A stretch of 64,000 bases of DNA from positions 2,170,688-2,234,687 of the forward strand of contig NW_008708797.1 in the NCBI RefSeq assembly GCF_000327385.1, written 5' to 3'. Of this stretch, positions 60,055 through 64,000 are shown in pieces. Below the pieces are notes generated by a model. That model did not search any database. It was not told the DNA's origin and worked only from the letters and a program-made list of their open reading frames with translations. This DNA is from Lottia gigantea. Lineage: Eukaryota; Mollusca; Gastropoda; Lottiidae. Made by a program: the position numbers and the translations under genes. Every line of letters starts with the position of its first letter. Position 1 is the stretch's first letter.

Positions 60055-62929
60055 TCATGAAGATGGGGTAACTGCAACTTTATGAATTTTGTTGATTCTG
60101 GCGATGATTTGATTTTCTTTTTCTTGAAGTTTTTTGGCTACATCAGTCTGTAAAATGAAATATAAAAATAAATACAATGGCAAATCTCTAAGAACAAAGA
60201 ATTAATGTTAAGATTAATTAAGATCATTAATAAAACTGTTCATAGTAATGAAATGCCTATTGACTAAGATATAAGTATTTAAATGCTCTGATGACCTTGC
60301 AGAAATATTGCAACACTGCCATTGTACAACATAAGAGGTAGCCTGTGAAAATCAAGTTAACCAGTCATGATTGGATGCATGACTAAAACTCTAAAAATAG
60401 TTGTGAATCTTTTCCATATATAAGAAGGTATTCTGACCTGTAAACCTCCCAACATTTCTTTAGATACACTTTCTATAATATCTCTAACATCTTCTGGTGT
60501 TAATTCACTATAGATATTGATATCTTCTGGTAAAACTTTATCAATATCAACTTCTTTGTTTACTGTATTATCTTCTTCATTTGGCTAGATGTCATATAAC
60601 ATATAAATATATTATATAATTAAACCAGGAAATTACTGAATAATATCAACTGATTATACCTATATTTATTTTACTTGTAGATAACAATAATTCTTTTTTT
60701 GCAAAAAATTTAAAGGGAGGTTTTAGATTCTCCCGATTTAGTTCATAAACATAGAGAATGTCGAGCCAAGCACTCTTCAATAAGGGAAATTTTATGAATC
60801 TGTACTATTACCGCATCTACTGATGGGGATTAATTTTAAAAGAGAAGGAAAATGTTTATTTACTTCAGGAGTAGGAGATGGTGGTGGGGTAGCTATATAT
60901 TGTTGATATATATTCTCATTTATACCTTCATCTAATGGTGGAGGGAAAGGTACATCTGCAGCCAAACAAACTTCAACATCAACCTAATAGTAGTATTAAA
61001 ATATATGAGATAAATATCATTGACTTAGTTCAATTTTAAATGATTTGATGATGAGGTTTGGTTATAAAATAAAATATCTGTAGTCTATACATTGAATACT
61101 AACTAATGGGCCTACTTACATCTGTTCCTATAATTTCTTCAGCTTGTGTGTGACTAAACATAAACTCATATATTTTATAGTGCTGAAATAAACTGAAATA
61201 AAGCCATAAAATTTTCATTCATATATGAAATTTCAAAGGAAGCTTCAAACAGACAAAAACTGTCTATAATGATTAATACTAATATTCTTTATCTTAATTA
61301 AGTAAAGGAAAACATACTTAGAAAATCTAAATTAACTATTTTCCAAAGAAGACCAATGAAAATTTAGGCAATGATGTCCTTTCGGTATTAATCAAGTTCT
61401 TTCTTATGTGTGAAAAAATAATGAAACTTTGTAAATACCTGTTGGAAACATAGTCTGATATAAGTTTAGCTTGTTGAATATTGAAAAACTGTAAACCACC
61501 AGAAGGCTGAATAGCATGTTCTACACCAATACCAACCAACATTTTCTGTAATTCTTTTATATTTTCTATGATGCTCATATGTTTTTCTATAATAAAGAAT
61601 ATCTTCATTGAGGAAATATGAAATCATGAAATAAAATGAATTTAATAATTTCCTCTCTGGTCCTGATGAACACATTAAGCTCACAGATTTTCAATTACTT
61701 TGTATTATATTAAAATTATATTAAAATACTAAAATTAATGATCAAACCTTTTACATTATCCAGTAATGTATGTATAACTGTAAAAAACCCTGATAGCTGT
61801 TGTTCAGTGAAAGAATTTTCTTTAGCCCACCATACAGCAGCAGTATAATAATCTAATATGGATGCTTCTTTTAAATCTGTTAAATTATCTTGTAGTTTAA
61901 AGATGTCACTTAATTTTCTGAAAGAAACCATTGATGCACCACTTTTTAACCACTCGTACTTTAGTCTTAGAAATTCATAGCTCACCATTGAAATTTGAGT
62001 CTTCAAATCCAAGTGTGTCCAGAATTACTCGCATATGAAAGTTAAAATGACAAGTCAACATTTTATGAGACACCTATAGAGATAAGAAAAGAAATTCCTA
62101 GTTATAGAAGACAAAAATCTTAATCCAGAATCACATTGCCTGAGTTACAGAGTAGGAAGACATTTCATTTTCAAAACCTTTCATTTCTATTAATTGTGTA
62201 GGCCTTCTACTTAATTAACTAATAACAACATTATTAAGCTAAAATCCAACTTACAGTTGCATATTCTCCACACTTAGAGCAAGTAATTCTTTACAATGAT
62301 CTGCTGTTAAAACTTTATAAGCCATGGCCGTCTCTTTACCGTCAAGTTCATCACCCTGTAACAAATTCATAATATGTTGCATTAGTTTTACCACCATTGA
62401 CAATTTAAGATGATTTTTTTGGTCCGATCCAGTCCACAGGGACTGTATGTAATATGTAATAAGAAGATAAAGGGAAACAACAAATGCCAGGGAAATAATT
62501 TAAGCAAATGGAATAAAGTGGCTTTACTGCATGAAAACACCTTGCATCTGTACAATAAAATGAATGTTGTGAATAATGCATTTTATTTAAAGAATATAAC
62601 ATATGAACAATTACGGCCATTTTTTTTACAGATGCGAGGTGTTTCCACTTAATAAAACGACTTATATTCCAATTGTTAACATTTTTTCACCGGCATCCGT
62701 CTTTTTATACTGTGATCCACTCCAGTCATATTGACAACATTGTCACAGACAAAAAAAAATACGAAAAAGGGCACCTGTACATGTGTTAATGGCCATTACT
62801 TACTACAGTCACTCTTTTCTGTTTTAAGTCTGATTTTGTTGGTGACACATTTCCACTGGAAGATACTGGCGAAGCAGTTTTATTCATTTTTGCAGATAAT
62901 CTTGCCGTGGAAGTTTTATTGTTAGCCAT
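60055..62929 (-). CDS. CFAP119: cilia- and flagella-associated protein, CFAP119/CCDC189-like, 325 aa from this ATG
   Basis: Exons: 62929-62804 (from the ATG), 62355-62255, 61917-61748, 61586-61439, 61192-61120, 60983-60864, 60584-60438, 60147-60055; phases close, 978 nt with stop. After a Ser/Thr/Lys-rich N-terminus, residues about 70-190 contain LKLSDIFKLQDN, ILDYYTAAVWWAKENSFTEQ, LSGFFTVIHTL and NIQQAKLISDYVSNSLFQHY, which resemble the domain shared by CCDC189/CFAP119 and the flagellar C1a-32 (CLAMP) group as I remember it. A Pro-rich linker (IATPPPSPTPE) and an acidic, then Lys-rich coiled-coil tail follow. The family is associated with motile cilia and sperm flagella, near the central pair or radial spokes. 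The frame is open upstream through 63002-63034, so the true start may lie further 5'. Exon 5 follows a duplicated acceptor. Family call is from memory; structure is firmer than name. Confidence 0.75.
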
Positions 62930-63001
62930 CTTGGTTTCTAATATAAACAATAGCTAAATTTGTTTTCTAAGGAGAGAGATATTGAAGGGGAGATAACTTA
63001 C

Positions 63002-63034
63002 CTGCCCCTTTTTCTTCTTGTCCTTTTTCGTTGA
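63002..63034 (-). other. probable upstream exon of the CFAP119-like gene (33 nt)
   Basis: A good acceptor (ending TTTTCAG, cut after 63035) and donor (GTAAG at 63001) bound 33 bases. Spliced to the acceptor at 62938, they read NEKGQEEKGAETK directly into the MANNK start, in frame with no stop. It is either coding, with an ATG in a further upstream exon, or 5' UTR. Confidence 0.5.
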
Positions 63035-64000
63035 CTGAAAATAATCACAAAAAAATTTAATAAGAAAATGATTAAGGTGTATTCTTAGATATAACTCATG
63101 AGAATAATATGATAATTCCATAAGAATCGTGATGGTGAATGAAATTAAGTGTTAAACAAATGAAGTTCACACGATCAATAGAAGAGGCTGGGATAATCAT
63201 GTCTAAATTTCACATTGCAATGTGAAAGTTTACGTCATAATATTGTAGCCAATCACAAAGAAGTGGGTCATGTCATACTGTCTTTGACTTCATTCATATT
63301 CTCTTAGTGACAACGTAGGCTGCATGTATAATAGTAATATAAAAACATAGCTATTAGATAAAATAGCTAAAATTCCGATATCATTCCCTCTTGTGTCATT
63401 TTGGGGGATTGATTTGATACATGGATGTATCAAAAGTAGTGAAGTTACCCCTTTAAGTTTTAAGGACAAAAGTAGTTTTTCGTTTGAACCCTTATTATCA
63501 GTATGTTATTATAGAGCCTATGGATCAGAACAGTTGTAATGAAAGATTTTGGACTGTTTTAGGATAGCATTCATTCGAGAAATAAGATATGAGCTTATTA
63601 AATTAGATCTTGACAAATATTAATGTAGCATAATTTAAACAATACACCGAAATTCTCATTGTAGGCCTAGGCTACTCCAGTCAGGTTTACCAACAAGGCC
63701 TAAAGTCTATTTTTGATTATGCTTTGTAGGTATGTAAAGGTCCTACCGTATAATGTACTCCAGTCACAATTATATTAGACCCCTATAGAGCAACAACATA
63801 CATCCTTTGTATTTGAATTTTCCTTCGAATGTGAAGCTTACCATAACAAAAATCTTAAAATAGTATATCTAACATAAAATCCATTACAACTTAACAATGT
63901 AGCTTAGGCTTACTTTAGAACAGTAGTTGTCAACGTGACGTACGATACGTAATCTTTCTATATTATAAATAATCCATTGACGAGATTTAATTAATCTGAT
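63035..64000. other. upstream of the CFAP119-like gene; no further exon identified
   Basis: AT-rich sequence with AGGCCTA words near 63664 and 63700, as at 2160-2210. The first exon and promoter of the CFAP119-like gene may be here or beyond the window edge. Confidence 0.35.

Noticed and set aside
62010-62084. An exon-like segment of the CFAP119-like gene (frame with VILDTLGFEDSNFNG between splice motifs)
   Set aside because: Joining exon 2 to it gives an immediate stop, whereas joining exon 2 directly to the exon at 61917 closes the codon (CT+A) and gives the family-like LKLSDIFKL.
1-64000. tRNA, rRNA and snRNA genes; LTR or other virus-like elements
   Set aside because: I looked for A/B-box pairs with cloverleaf potential, ribosomal core motifs, and capsid, integrase or protease motifs, and saw none I could support by eye.

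Overview
The window is nuclear DNA of an animal: AT-rich, with intron-dense genes using ordinary GT-AG splicing plus three introns of the rare U12 class. Many dispersed elements carry a GGAC microsatellite and a tandem core of 160-170 bp. That architecture matches the pearl/CvA-type Helentron-related elements described from bivalves, so a mollusc is my best inference for the host; the coding sequences alone say only 'invertebrate metazoan'.

Layout. (1) 1-5.8 kb has no recognised gene; it holds a Helentron-type fragment and a ~180-bp satellite. (2) 5.8-7.4 kb is a 12-finger C2H2 zinc-finger gene (+), flanked by two copies of one dispersed repeat. (3) 8.3-18.3 kb is a TSPAN33-like, eight-cysteine tetraspanin (-) with a long AT-rich 3' region and a large first intron carrying a ~110-bp satellite. 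(4) 20.7-22.8 kb is a PRELI-domain gene closest to PRELID1 (+). (5) 25.1-34.2 kb is a second TSPAN33-like tetraspanin (+) with the same exon plan; its 5' start and last exon are unresolved. (6) 38.2-54.2 kb is a complete exportin-7 gene (XPO7, -), 29 coding exons and 1100 residues. (7) 54.5-59.4 kb is a complete mitochondrial ES1/GATD3-type gene (+), head-to-head with XPO7 across ~300 bp. (8) 60.1-63.0 kb is a cilium-associated gene most like CFAP119/CCDC189 (-), tail-to-tail with the ES1 gene.

The genes do not form an operon or a single pathway. The functional groupings are limited: PRELID1 and ES1/GATD3 are both mitochondrial, the two tetraspanins look like duplicated relatives (TspanC8 proteins are known for handling ADAM10), XPO7 is a nuclear transport receptor, and the CFAP119-like protein belongs to motile cilia. 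I reconstructed all exon structures by hand from open frames, splice motifs, phase continuity and remembered family sequences.

The most notable items are two U12-type introns in XPO7 (one AT-AC, one GT-AG) and a third in the divergent ES1/GATD3 gene; a tandem array whose last monomer is the genuine 3' splice site of a tetraspanin exon; a satellite whose monomers carry an NRF1-like palindrome; and about fifteen Helentron-like copies, mostly in introns, one filling most of the AT-AC intron.
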